A stretch of DNA of 64,000 nt from JBCDKH01 sp964388485 (GTDB lineage: Bacteria > Planctomycetota > Phycisphaerae > Tepidisphaerales > Tepidisphaeraceae). Location: contig CAYMAS010000018.1 in the NCBI GenBank assembly GCA_964388485.1, forward strand, positions 1 through 64,000. The letters are read 5' to 3'. Below the pieces are notes generated by a model. It saw only the letters and a program-made list of their open reading frames with translations. It had not been told where the DNA came from and did not search any database. Made by a program: the position numbers and the translations under genes. Shown here piece by piece: positions 1 through 8,279 of this stretch (position 1 is its first letter; each line of letters starts with the position of its first letter).

Positions 1-372
1 CGTCGTCTTCGAGGCGTGGAAGCGGGCGGAGGTGACCACAGTCGTGGCCGACGCCCATGCAGGGCTAGCCCTGCATCAGGGTATGATAGCGAGAAGAACC
101 ATCGGTTGGCAAGGCTGGACATGGACCTCGACTGCCTGATCCCGCCGCGGATCGGCCGACCGACCGACAAGGCTCCGGCGACGCCTTACCGCAGCGAGAT
201 GCACGCGGCGTTTGCCGGCGCCACGCCGAGCCCCTGCGGCCAGCGTTGGCAGAGCGAGACGGTCAACAGCATGATGAAGCGGAACTACGGCGACGCGTTG
301 CGTGCCGCCACCCCGGCCCGCCGCGAGCGTGAGATGATGCTCAAGGTCCTGACGCACAACATCGCTCTGTAG
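1..372 (+). pseudogene. DDE transposase, 3' fragment, frameshifted
   Basis: This is the C-terminal part of an IS4/IS5-type DDE transposase, cut by the left edge. Bases 2-55 read in frame 2 as a piece ending TTVVADA, and bases 79-369 read in frame 1 from GYDSEKNHRL to LTHNIAL, ending at TAG (370-372). In this transposase type VVADA and GYDSE are normally contiguous, so bases 56-78 look like a 23-base insertion that shifts the frame. The motif GQRWQSETVNSMMKR (Y/G-x-R-x2-E-x3-S-x2-K-R form) carries the catalytic Glu. The element is therefore probably dead unless frameshifting restores it. The 5' part lies outside the window. Confidence 0.8.
57..76. repeat. 20-bp perfect palindrome inside the transposase
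   Basis: The sequence ATGCAGGGCTAGCCCTGCAT equals its own reverse complement. It is the core of a 23-base segment (56-78) that separates two contiguous-looking parts of the transposase and changes the reading frame. It could be a very small palindromic insertion or the scar of one. Confidence 0.75.
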
Positions 373-448
373 CTACGTCACCAGAGGGTCCGGACAGAGC
401 AGGTCGGGAGCCGTTTCCAGCTGCCGACCCTGTGGGCGGGGAGGGTAA

Positions 449-3400
449 TTAGCTGCACCCCATCGAGTTGCCGCAGTTGAGGCACTTGTAGCAGGTGCCG
501 TTGCGGACGGTGATGGAGCCGCAGACGTCGCAGGCGGGGGCGTCGCTTTGGGCGGCGGTGCCGGCGAGGGTCAGGGGGTCGGTGGCGGGTTTGGAAACGG
601 TGGCGGCGAGGCGGCCGGCGGTGGAGGGTTGGGTGACGTTGCCGGGGGCGGGCTGTTCGAGGACGGCCGTCGCGGGCTCGGTGCGGGGGAGGACGTCGGT
701 CGTCTTCGTGTCGGGCTTGACGAGGTGGTGGCCCTTACCGTTGCCGTTGCTGGTTCCGGATCCCACGGACTTGAGTCCGCGGGCCTGATCGGAGGTGGGG
801 GTGGGGGCGACTGTGGGTGTGGGCTGGGTGCGATTGGGGCTGTTGGCAGCCTTGTAGCCCGGGATGAATTCCATGCCGAGCCAGCGGAAGATGTAGTCGA
901 CGAGGCTCTTGGCCATAGGGATGTCGCGGTTGCGCGTCATGCCGGCTGGTTCGAAGCGGGTGTGCTCGAACTTGCGGACGAGGTCCTCGATCTTGACGCC
1001 GTACTGGAGGGCGAGCGAGGCGAGGGTTGCGATGGTGTCCATCAGGCCGCCGACGGTGGAGCCCTCTTTGTTCATGGTGATGAACAGTTCGCCGGGCGTG
1101 CCGTCTTCATAGAGGCCGACGGTGATATACCCCTCGTGGCCGGCGATGTCGAACTTGTGCGTCTTGGCGACGCGGGTGTCTTCGAGCTTGCGACGCATCG
1201 GGCGATGGACGACGCGTTCGACAATCTTCTCGATGACGCGTGGTTCAACTTGTTCGAGGTTGGACTCGAAGCCCAGGGACTCAAGTCCGGGAGCTTTGGT
1301 TGCGAAGCGTGCGACCTCGGTTGCGACTTCATCCTTGGAGGCTTCGACGTTTTCCTCCGAGTCGTCCTCGTCATCTGCATCCGACTGAGAGTTGAGCGGT
1401 TGCGAGAGCTTCGACCCGTCGCGGTACAAAGCATTCGCCTTCAAACCCAGCTTCCAGGAGAGTTCGTAAGCGGCCTGGACCTCTTCGACAGTGGCCTCGT
1501 TGGGCAGGTTGATCGTCTTGGAGATGGCGCCGCTGATGAACGGCTGGGCGGCGGCCATCATCTTGATGTGGCCGTCGGCGGCGATGTACCGCGTGCCGGT
1601 CTTGCCGCACTTGTTGGCACAGTCGAAGACGTCGTAGTGGTCGGGCGACAGGTGCGGGGCACCTTCGACGGTGCCGCTGCCGCAAATGACGGCGCCGGCC
1701 TCGTTGATCTCCTTGTTGGTGAAGCCCAGGTGACGCAGGAGGCTGAACCCTGGGTCGCTCTTCATCTCGTCCGTCACGCCGAGCCGCTTGAGCGTCTCGG
1801 CCGAAAGCGACCACGGGCTGAAAGCGAACGGCAACTCGAACGCCGCGGGCAGCCCGGCTTCGATGGCGTCGAGTTCCTTGGAGTCGAAGCCCTTGTTGGC
1901 CAGCGAGAGGCGGTTGATGTGCGGGGCATCGTCGAGGGTGAGCGTGCCGAGGACGTACTTGAGGACGTCGTCCGCCTGGGCGTCGTCGTAGCCGAGGCTG
2001 AGCAGGGCGGGGACGAGGCCGTTGTTGGCGATCTTGAAGTACCCGCCGCCGCTGAGCTTCTTGAACTTGACGAGGGCGAAGTCCGGCTCGACGCCAGTGG
2101 TGTCGCAGTCCATGAGCAGGCCGATGGTGCCGGTGGGGGCGATGACGGTCGCCTGGGCGTTGCGGAAGCCGTGGGCTTCGCCGCGTTCGAGGGCGACGTC
2201 CCACGCGTTGCGGGCGGCGTCGAGGAGCTGGTCGCTGAGCAGGTGCGTTGAGCCGTCGAAGGCGGTCGGGTTGATGGCGACGGGCGTGACTTCGAGGGCT
2301 TCGTACGTCTCGTCGCCGTAGGCGGCACGGCGGTGGTTCCGCATGACGCGGAGCATGTTCTCCTTGTCGTCCGCGTAGCCGGGGAAGGGTCCGTGCTCTT
2401 TGGCAAGCTCCGCCGAGGCGGCGTAGCTGTCGCCGGTGAGGATGGCGGTCAATGCACCGCAAATCGCCCGGCCCTTTTCGCTGTCGTAGGCGATGCCGCT
2501 CTGCATGAGGACGGCCCCGAGGTTCGCGTAGCCCAGGCCGAGCGTGCGGTAGCGGTAGCTGAGCTTCGCGATGTTTTCGCTCGGGAAGCTGGCCATGAGG
2601 ACGCTGATCTCGAGGACGACGGTCCAGAGCCGGACCGCGTGGCGGTAGCCGTCGAGGTCGAACGCGCGGGTCTTGGTGTCGAAGAAGCGGATGAGGTTCA
2701 GCGACGCCAGGTTGCAGGCGGTGTCGTCGAGGAACATGTACTCGCTGCAGTTGTGGACCGTGATGCCGTTGGCGACGAAGGAGCTCGTCACCGGCTCGGT
2801 CAGGTCGAAGACCTGCTGGGCTCCCAGCGGCTCGAGGCTCGCGATGCGGTCCCAGTTGTCGCACGACGCGCCGCGCGACGGCAGGGCGTCCATGGCGGCT
2901 TCGAGGGCGTCGTTCTTGGCGTCGCTCAGGAAGCCGACGTGCTTGGCGAAGAGCGACAGGCACCGCGGATCAATCCGCAGCACGGCGTCGCCTTCGGTGC
3001 CCTGGACCTGGCAGCGGATGCCGAAGCCGATGAGCAGGGTCTGGACGTCGCGGAGCAATCCGAGGCGTGGCGTGCGGAGGCCGACGGTTTCGCTCGTGAC
3101 GATGCCGTCGGCCGTGAAGAGGCCGCGGAGCAGGTGCTTCTGTGCGGCGAGGCCCGCGGTGAAGGCATCGCCGGACAGACGGCGGCCGCCGGCGAAGGGC
3201 GTCTTGGCGAACGCACCGAGTCGGCCGAGCATGCGGCGGTCGTCGCTGACGAGCATCGGCTCGGCCGACGTTGTCATCGTCACCGCCGCCTCGTCATCGA
3301 AGCTCATCCGACCAACCATGGCGGGTTTGCGGACGCGGGAACCTTCGCCCCAATGGTCGGCTACGTATCGACCGTAATCGTCGGCATCATCGACGCCGCA

Positions 3401-5038
3401 GTGCGTCAGGTCGAGCACGCTGCCGTCGCCGTTGGCGTCGCTCAAGAGGAAGCCGGCGAGGTGGAAGAGCTTCGCGTCCGTCGGCTCGCCCACCCGCTCG
3501 ACCGCAGCGGGTTCGCTGATGAGGCGGACTTCGTCGTCACGGGTCAGATGCCCGGCCTCGATCCAGCCGCGGTTGCGGGTCCAGACCTTGTGGTCGCGGG
3601 TGAGCTTCACCTGGTAGCCGCTCTCGGTGGTCAGCTCGAAGACCTCCTTCGTGCCGGTCGGGAAGGCACCGTCGACGACGTGAACTTCCTGCGCCTCGAC
3701 GTTCGTCATGACGCGGGCCGGCAGGTGGATCATCTCGTCGATGCGACGCCAGATGCCGCCGGGCGTCAGAACGCGGGTGTCGCCGGTGACGCACGGGTTC
3801 GACGCGTTGATGCGGCCGGCCGACGGGCAGGTGTGCCACGCGTTGATCGTCGAGTCGTACTGCACGCCCGGGTCCGCACAACGCCACGCCGCCCGGCTGA
3901 TCTGGTCCCACAGGTCGCGGGCCTTGATCGTCTTGTGGACCTCGCCGTCGGTCCGGCGGTAGAGCGTCCAGTCGCCGTCGTTCTCCAGGGCCTTGAAGAA
4001 CGCGTCGGGGATGCGGACGGAGTTGTTGGAGTTCTGGCCCGAGACGGTGTAGTACGCCTCGCCGTTGAAGTCGTAGTCGAGCTTCAGGCCAAGCTCGTTC
4101 GCCAGGTCCTTCTGGTCGTCGCTGAGGTGCTTCATGCCCTCGGCCAACGCGGCGACCTTCAGCTCCTCGCGGACCTTCCAGTTGACGAAGCTCTCGATGT
4201 CCGGGTGGTCGAGGTCGAGGCAGACCATCTTCGCCGCCCGGCGGGTCGTGCCGCCCGACTTGATCGCACCGGCCGCGCGGTCGCCGATCTTGAGGAACGA
4301 CATCAAACCGCTCGACTTGCCGCCGCCGCTCAGCGGCTCGTCTTCGCCGCGGACCATGCTGAAGTTCGTGCCCGTGCCGCTGCCGTACTTGAAGAGCCGA
4401 GCCTCGCGGGTCCACAGGTCCATGATGCCACCCTCAGCCACGAGGTCATCATCGACGCTCTGGATGAAGCACGCATGCGGCTGCGGCCGCTCGTAGGCAC
4501 TCGTCGCCTTCTTCACCGTCTCGTCCGCCGGGTCGACGAAGTAGTGCCCCTGGGCCGGGCCGGTGATGCCGTAGGAATTGTGCAGGCCCGTGTTGAACCA
4601 CTGCGGCGAGTTCGGTGCCGCCATCTGGTTGAGCAGCATGAACGCGAGCTCGTCGCGGAAGGCAGTCGCGTCCTCGTCGGCGTCGAAGTAGCCGTGCTTC
4701 TTGCCCCAGTCGGTCCAGCAGTTGGCCAGTCGGCCGATGACCTGCTTGGCCGACTTCTCCGGCCCGGTGACGACGCTGCCGTCTTCGTGTCGCTCGACTT
4801 GTCCGTCTTCGCCGACCTGCGGGACGCCTGCCTTGCGGAAGTACTTGCTGACCATGATGTCGGTCGCCAACTGGCTCCACGACGCGGGGATCTCGGCATC
4901 GGTCATCTCGAAGACGACGCTGCCGTCCGGGTTCGAGATACGGCTCGTCCGCTTCGACCACTCCACAGCGGCAAAGACGTCACGGAAGCCGTCGTGGTCG
5001 ACGGGCAGGTCAGCGGTGAAACGGCGATTAATCTTCAT
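449..5038 (-). CDS. nrdJ: B12-dependent (class II) ribonucleotide reductase with an intein
   Basis: The enzyme reduces ribonucleotides to deoxyribonucleotides using adenosylcobalamin. The precursor is 1529 aa from the ATG at 5038 (MKINRRFTADL); removing the 348-aa intein leaves 1181 aa, normal for the long NrdJ type. The N-terminal half has GSGTGTNFSMVRG and the redox-Cys region MVCLDLDHPDI. The catalytic loop reads NP-[intein]-CSEYMF, giving N-x-C-x-E after splicing. The C-terminal third holds a TSCPD-type region (FITMNKEGSTVGGLMD), then a four-Cys tail (CDVCG ... CYKCLNCG). An in-frame TTG at 5218 would add 60 residues, but that stretch is low-complexity and contains a perfect stem-loop, so the ATG is preferred. 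It lies downstream of dcd on the same strand, so the pair supplies dNTPs. Confidence 0.95.
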   Translation of the reverse strand: MKINRRFTADLPVDHDGFRDVFAAVEWSKRTSRISNPDGSVVFEMTDAEIPASWSQLATDIMVSKYFRKAGVPQVGEDGQVERHEDGSVVTGPEKSAKQVIGRLANCWTDWGKKHGYFDADEDATAFRDELAFMLLNQMAAPNSPQWFNTGLHNSYGITGPAQGHYFVDPADETVKKATSAYERPQPHACFIQSVDDDLVAEGGIMDLWTREARLFKYGSGTGTNFSMVRGEDEPLSGGGKSSGLMSFLKIGDRAAGAIKSGGTTRRAAKMVCLDLDHPDIESFVNWKVREELKVAALAEGMKHLSDDQKDLANELGLKLDYDFNGEAYYTVSGQNSNNSVRIPDAFFKALENDGDWTLYRRTDGEVHKTIKARDLWDQISRAAWRCADPGVQYDSTINAWHTCPSAGRINASNPCVTGDTRVLTPGGIWRRIDEMIHLPARVMTNVEAQEVHVVDGAFPTGTKEVFELTTESGYQVKLTRDHKVWTRNRGWIEAGHLTRDDEVRLISEPAAVERVGEPTDAKLFHLAGFLLSDANGDGSVLDLTHCGVDDADDYGRYVADHWGEGSRVRKPAMVGRMSFDDEAAVTMTTSAEPMLVSDDRRMLGRLGAFAKTPFAGGRRLSGDAFTAGLAAQKHLLRGLFTADGIVTSETVGLRTPRLGLLRDVQTLLIGFGIRCQVQGTEGDAVLRIDPRCLSLFAKHVGFLSDAKNDALEAAMDALPSRGASCDNWDRIASLEPLGAQQVFDLTEPVTSSFVANGITVHNCSEYMFLDDTACNLASLNLIRFFDTKTRAFDLDGYRHAVRLWTVVLEISVLMASFPSENIAKLSYRYRTLGLGYANLGAVLMQSGIAYDSEKGRAICGALTAILTGDSYAASAELAKEHGPFPGYADDKENMLRVMRNHRRAAYGDETYEALEVTPVAINPTAFDGSTHLLSDQLLDAARNAWDVALERGEAHGFRNAQATVIAPTGTIGLLMDCDTTGVEPDFALVKFKKLSGGGYFKIANNGLVPALLSLGYDDAQADDVLKYVLGTLTLDDAPHINRLSLANKGFDSKELDAIEAGLPAAFELPFAFSPWSLSAETLKRLGVTDEMKSDPGFSLLRHLGFTNKEINEAGAVICGSGTVEGAPHLSPDHYDVFDCANKCGKTGTRYIAADGHIKMMAAAQPFISGAISKTINLPNEATVEEVQAAYELSWKLGLKANALYRDGSKLSQPLNSQSDADDEDDSEENVEASKDEVATEVARFATKAPGLESLGFESNLEQVEPRVIEKIVERVVHRPMRRKLEDTRVAKTHKFDIAGHEGYITVGLYEDGTPGELFITMNKEGSTVGGLMDTIATLASLALQYGVKIEDLVRKFEHTRFEPAGMTRNRDIPMAKSLVDYIFRWLGMEFIPGYKAANSPNRTQPTPTVAPTPTSDQARGLKSVGSGTSNGNGKGHHLVKPDTKTTDVLPRTEPATAVLEQPAPGNVTQPSTAGRLAATVSKPATDPLTLAGTAAQSDAPACDVCGSITVRNGTCYKCLNCGNSMGCS
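2750..3793 (-). other. Intein inside NrdJ (LAGLIDADG type)
   Basis: The 348-residue intervening sequence starts with Cys (CVTGDTRVLTP, block A) and ends FVANGITVHN, with the next extein residue Cys. Block B contains TRDH (T-x-x-H). Two degenerate dodecapeptides, LAGFLLSDANGDG and LLRGLFTADGIV, match a DOD homing endonuclease domain. All standard splicing residues (Cys1, block-B His, penultimate His, terminal Asn, +1 Cys) are present, so splicing is expected. Endonuclease activity is uncertain because the first dodecapeptide is atypical. The +1 Cys is also the catalytic radical Cys of the host enzyme. Confidence 0.93.
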
Positions 5039-5059
5039 GGCGGGGGTAAGGCTTGGGGT

Positions 5060-5099
5060 GGCGGGAGTCGGGCGACCTTCAGGCCGCAAGACTCCCGCC
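5060..5099 (-). promoter_or_regulatory. Stem-loop in the nrdJ leader
   Basis: GGCGGGAGTC (5060-5069) and GACTCCCGCC (5090-5099) form a perfect 10-bp stem with a 20-nt loop, ending 21 nt upstream of the nrdJ ATG on the minus strand. It lies in the roughly 200-nt dcd-nrdJ spacer. It could control nrdJ expression or attenuate readthrough from dcd. No known riboswitch core was recognised. Confidence 0.45.
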
Positions 5100-5236
5100 G
5101 CAGGGTCGTCGCGGTCGGTCAGCGGCGGGTTGTCAGTTGCAGAGTTCTCGGGGAGGTACGGGCGGTCCTTCAGGGTCAAGTTGATCCGAACATAAACCGA
5201 ACCGGCCGCATCATGCAACCGGCGACGCGTCGGGCG

Positions 5237-5809
5237 TCAATCGACCAGCGGCAGCGTCAGGCCGCTTTGGTCCTGGTACTTGCCGCCCTTGTCGGCGTAG
5301 CTGACGGCACATGTCCGCTCCGCCTGCAGGAAGAGCATTTGGGCAATGCCTTCGTTGGCGTAGACCTTGGCGGGCAGGGGCGTGGTGTTGCTGATCTCGA
5401 GCGTGACCTTGCCACGCCACTCGGGTTCGAGGGGCGTGACATTCACAATCAGGCCGCAGCGGGCATAGGTGCTCTTGCCGACGCAGATGGCCAGCACATC
5501 CCGCGGGATCTTCATCTCCTCGACCGTCTCGGCTAAGGCGAAGCTGTTGGGCGGGATGATAACGTGGTCCCGGCCCGTGTTCTTCGTGTCGACGGTGACG
5601 AACATCTCGTCGCTGAAGGCCTTGGGGTCGACGATGGTCTGCCCGCCGGTGGGGTGGGTGGGCGTGAAGACCTTGAAGAGGCTGCCGACGCGGACGTCGT
5701 AGCCGTAGGACGAGACGCCGAAGCTGACGCGGCCACGACGGCGGACGTTATCTTCGAACGGCTCGATGCCGACGAGTTCGCGAATTTGGGTGTCACAGAG
5801 AATCGACAT
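5237..5809 (-). CDS. dcd: dCTP deaminase
   Basis: The 190-aa protein deaminates dCTP to dUTP, feeding dTMP synthesis. It shows the trimeric dUTPase/dCTP deaminase fold signatures: SSYGYDVRVG near residue 33, IPPNSFALAETVE in the middle, and WRGKVTLEISNTTPLPAKV, whose Glu corresponds to the catalytic Glu of E. coli Dcd, followed by EGIAQMLFLQ. The length is normal. It is the gene upstream of nrdJ on the same strand, a sensible pairing in nucleotide metabolism. The start MSILCDTQI is typical of the family; no clear Shine-Dalgarno site was seen. Confidence 0.95.
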   Translation of the reverse strand: MSILCDTQIRELVGIEPFEDNVRRRGRVSFGVSSYGYDVRVGSLFKVFTPTHPTGGQTIVDPKAFSDEMFVTVDTKNTGRDHVIIPPNSFALAETVEEMKIPRDVLAICVGKSTYARCGLIVNVTPLEPEWRGKVTLEISNTTPLPAKVYANEGIAQMLFLQAERTCAVSYADKGGKYQDQSGLTLPLVD

Positions 5810-6406
5810 CAGAAGCAGGGGCTAAGGCAAAGGCGGGGCGAGCAAACAGATGGGCAAGCGGCGCGCCAACACATCGTCGCGGCAGGTAGGATACCCAAGA
5901 TGTTGTGTTCGGCAAGATCATGACCACCCGCACTTGTATCGGACGTGTTGATCGCGGCACGTGAGCCGGCGGCAAATCCGGGTTGGATGGGACGTTGCGC
6001 GCAGGACGCGAAGGTAAAGAAACTTTCACATCCAGCCGCACAATGCTCGCAGGCGCACCACGTTGTCCACGAACAGCTGTCGTCAGCGTCCGCGGCACGT
6101 CATGCCGACGCTGCTGTCATGCCGCGCTGTCCAGGTGCGAACCGACGTGATGACCTTCTCAATCTTGGGAGCGGCGGCGCTTACGCCGCGGCAGCGCTGG
6201 CGCCGCGTTGGAAGAATCGTTGGGTTGGTGATTGGGTTCGATTGGAACGCGGGGCAAGCCCCGCCGCTCCGGCGGTGGACCGCTGGGAGAACTGCGGTTT
6301 GAGTTACGGGTCCTAAGAGTTCACGTGTTGTCACATCCCGTCGCTGTGTCGTTACGATGGAGGAAGCGTTCGCCGGGACAAGCGTTCGCCTGACCTCTAG
6401 AAAGCC
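5810..6406. other. 597-bp intergenic region between divergent genes
   Basis: No convincing gene was found. Open frames here lack coding character. It holds a copy of the GGAGCGGCG inverted-repeat family (6168-6270). A possible stem lies around 5985-6035, where GGTTGGATG faces CATCCAGCC. Near the downstream gene, TTGTCA (6328) and TACGAT (6353) resemble -35/-10 boxes but are 19 bp apart, so that is weak. Confidence 0.5.
6168..6270. repeat. Dispersed inverted repeat, family 1, copy A
   Basis: The left arm (6168-6190, starting GGAGCGGCGGCGCTTACG) and right arm (6248-6270, ending CCCCGCCGCTCC) are inverted copies with about 3 mismatches in 23, separated by 57 bp. Each arm is itself partly palindromic around a central CTTA/CTTG. 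The same arm design occurs at 20127, 28468 and 54398. Confidence 0.65.
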
Positions 6407-8236
6407 ATGACCACCTCCCCACGCCGCCACCTCCGTTCTGCTGCCGCCGTCGGTGCAATTTGCGTCTCGCTCGCTGCGGGCGACGCCTCGGCCCAGTTCC
6501 AGGTTCAGCAGGACGGAGCCGTTCTCGATGCCAACCCGCGGCTCGGCTCTGGCGGCATCAACGCCCGAGGCGTTGGCGGGGCGTCGTTCGGGCAGTACAA
6601 CAACCCCTACGGCGGCTTCGGGTCGTTCAACAACAACATCGTCACCGGGAATGTGACCGGCGGCAGGCAGTTCCGCGGCAACGTCGGCTACACCGACCCA
6701 CGCGCCTTCCGCGACGGCACCGCGGGCGAAGAGTTCGACGCCTTCAACCGCTCCGCCAGCGGCGTTACAACCGGCGGTCGGCTCATCAACTATGCGAGCC
6801 CGAGCGACGCGAGGCCATACTTCGGCGACAACACTGTCGCCAATCCACCCGGCGGCTTCGTCCAAACGCCCTCCACCGGCGGCTTTGTCCCGCCTAGCAC
6901 GAGCGGCTTCACCGCCGAAATCACTGGCGGCGACAGCCTCTTCACCGGTGACGCTCCGCAGATTCGGAACGTCAACGGCGTCCAGCAACGCGTCTCGCCG
7001 CTGTCGCGACTCTTCGACGGCGGTGCCCTCGACGCCGACGCGACCCGCGACACGACGCTGCCGCCGAGTGAGCAGGCACAGCAGGATTTGCTCAACTCGC
7101 CCGATGCCCTCGTCTTCGGCAACCGCGTCGCCGCCGATGGCCGCGTCGAATCGCTCGCCGATGTCGGCGGCCGGGAGCTGTCGCCTTACACGCGGCTTGG
7201 TCGCGATGACCGGCTGGAGTCGCTGACGAACGACCGCATCCGCGCCCTCACCGGTGATCTGCTACGGGACGAGGAGGGCAACGTCGTCGATGCCGCCACC
7301 GTCGAGGGAACGCTGCAGTCGGGCAGGGCTGAAGAGAGCACGGCCGCCGCTGGCGTCGTCGCCGGCGCGTCAGGCGAAGAGGCCCTGGAGCGGATCGAGC
7401 AAGGCCTGAATCCGGAAGACCCGGTCCTGCGACTGGCACGGCCCGAAGAGCAGTCGGCGCAGTACGCCCAGCTGCAGCGTCGGCTGGATCGTTTTCGCGA
7501 GGACCCGTTCGCCGAGCAACTAAGGCCTGCCGTGCCGGTGGAGTCGGAACAGGAAGACCCGGCCCTGCCGGGGCTTCCCGGCCTGGAGCAGCCTGAGGCG
7601 GGCGATGGCGTCGGGATGGTCCGGCCGTTCCCGAATGTGAACGTACAGCCGTCGACGCGGCCGCGGGCGAAGCAGCGTCGCCTGCCGGCCGATCCGCCGG
7701 TGGAGGTCGACAGCTTCGCGTCGGGCGTGACGTCGCCGACGTTGAAGGCGATTCTCAACGAAGCCGAGGCGGCGATGAAACGTGGGCAGTACGTCCAGAG
7801 CGTCGCCCGCTACGACGCGGCAGCGCGACTCGTTCCGAATCAGCCGCTGGTGCTTCTAGGCCGTGGCACGGCGGAACTGGGAGCCGGCTTCTACCGCCGC
7901 AGTGCCTCGACGCTGCGGGCGGCCTTGGAGCGGCATCCGGAGCTGGCGATGGGTCGGGTGTCCGTGATAGAACTGCTCGGTGCCGAGCGGGTCGAGACGC
8001 TGCGGGCGGATCTGGAGCAGCTGGCGATGGATCAACCTGACTCGCCGGTGCCGACGTTCCTGCTGGCTTATCTCGTCTACGGCGAAGGCGACGCCACGCG
8101 TGCCGCTCGTCTGCTGCGGGTGGCTGATGTTCGCAACGGCGGGCAGGACACGTTCTACAGCGCGTTGGCTCAAATCTGGTCGCCCGAAGCTCCGGCGACA
8201 CGACCTGCGACCCAGCCCGCGGCGTTGACGAAGTAG
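6407..8236 (+). CDS. Secreted TPR-containing protein of unknown function
   Basis: The 609-aa protein has an N-terminal signal peptide (positive Arg/His cluster, then AAAVGAICVSLAAG, likely cut after ASA near residue 30). Residues about 35-170 are rich in Gly, Asn and Phe (NNPYGGFGSFNNNIVTGN), a low-complexity style of planctomycete surface proteins. The middle is acidic and Pro-rich. Residues about 445-590 contain TPR-like helices (AEAAMKRGQYVQSVARYDAAARL). It is probably exported, and the C-terminus probably binds another protein. The reaction or partner cannot be told from sequence. It stands alone, divergent from dcd and convergent with nadK. Confidence 0.85.
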   Translation: MTTSPRRHLRSAAAVGAICVSLAAGDASAQFQVQQDGAVLDANPRLGSGGINARGVGGASFGQYNNPYGGFGSFNNNIVTGNVTGGRQFRGNVGYTDPRAFRDGTAGEEFDAFNRSASGVTTGGRLINYASPSDARPYFGDNTVANPPGGFVQTPSTGGFVPPSTSGFTAEITGGDSLFTGDAPQIRNVNGVQQRVSPLSRLFDGGALDADATRDTTLPPSEQAQQDLLNSPDALVFGNRVAADGRVESLADVGGRELSPYTRLGRDDRLESLTNDRIRALTGDLLRDEEGNVVDAATVEGTLQSGRAEESTAAAGVVAGASGEEALERIEQGLNPEDPVLRLARPEEQSAQYAQLQRRLDRFREDPFAEQLRPAVPVESEQEDPALPGLPGLEQPEAGDGVGMVRPFPNVNVQPSTRPRAKQRRLPADPPVEVDSFASGVTSPTLKAILNEAEAAMKRGQYVQSVARYDAAARLVPNQPLVLLGRGTAELGAGFYRRSASTLRAALERHPELAMGRVSVIELLGAERVETLRADLEQLAMDQPDSPVPTFLLAYLVYGEGDATRAARLLRVADVRNGGQDTFYSALAQIWSPEAPATRPATQPAALTK

Positions 8237-8279
8237 GTCGTTATTCAGCACGACATCCGGGCGTGCGGTCTACGAAGCG

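Noticed and set aside
548..2251. A 567-codon plus-strand open frame
   Set aside because: Also antisense to nrdJ; low-complexity Gly/Val/Glu content typical of a shadow.
5039..5218. N-terminal extension of NrdJ from a TTG at 5218
   Set aside because: The 60 extra residues are Pro/Asp-rich, unlike NrdJ, and the DNA forms a perfect stem-loop; the ATG at 5038 gives a normal N-terminus.
2333..5536. A 1067-codon open frame on the plus strand opposite nrdJ
   Set aside because: It is antisense to the well-supported nrdJ and dcd genes; GC-rich codon bias produces long mirror frames and the translation has no family motifs.
5945..6316. 123-codon plus-strand frame in the intergenic region before the secreted protein
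   Set aside because: It runs through an inverted-repeat copy, has no motif and no start signals.
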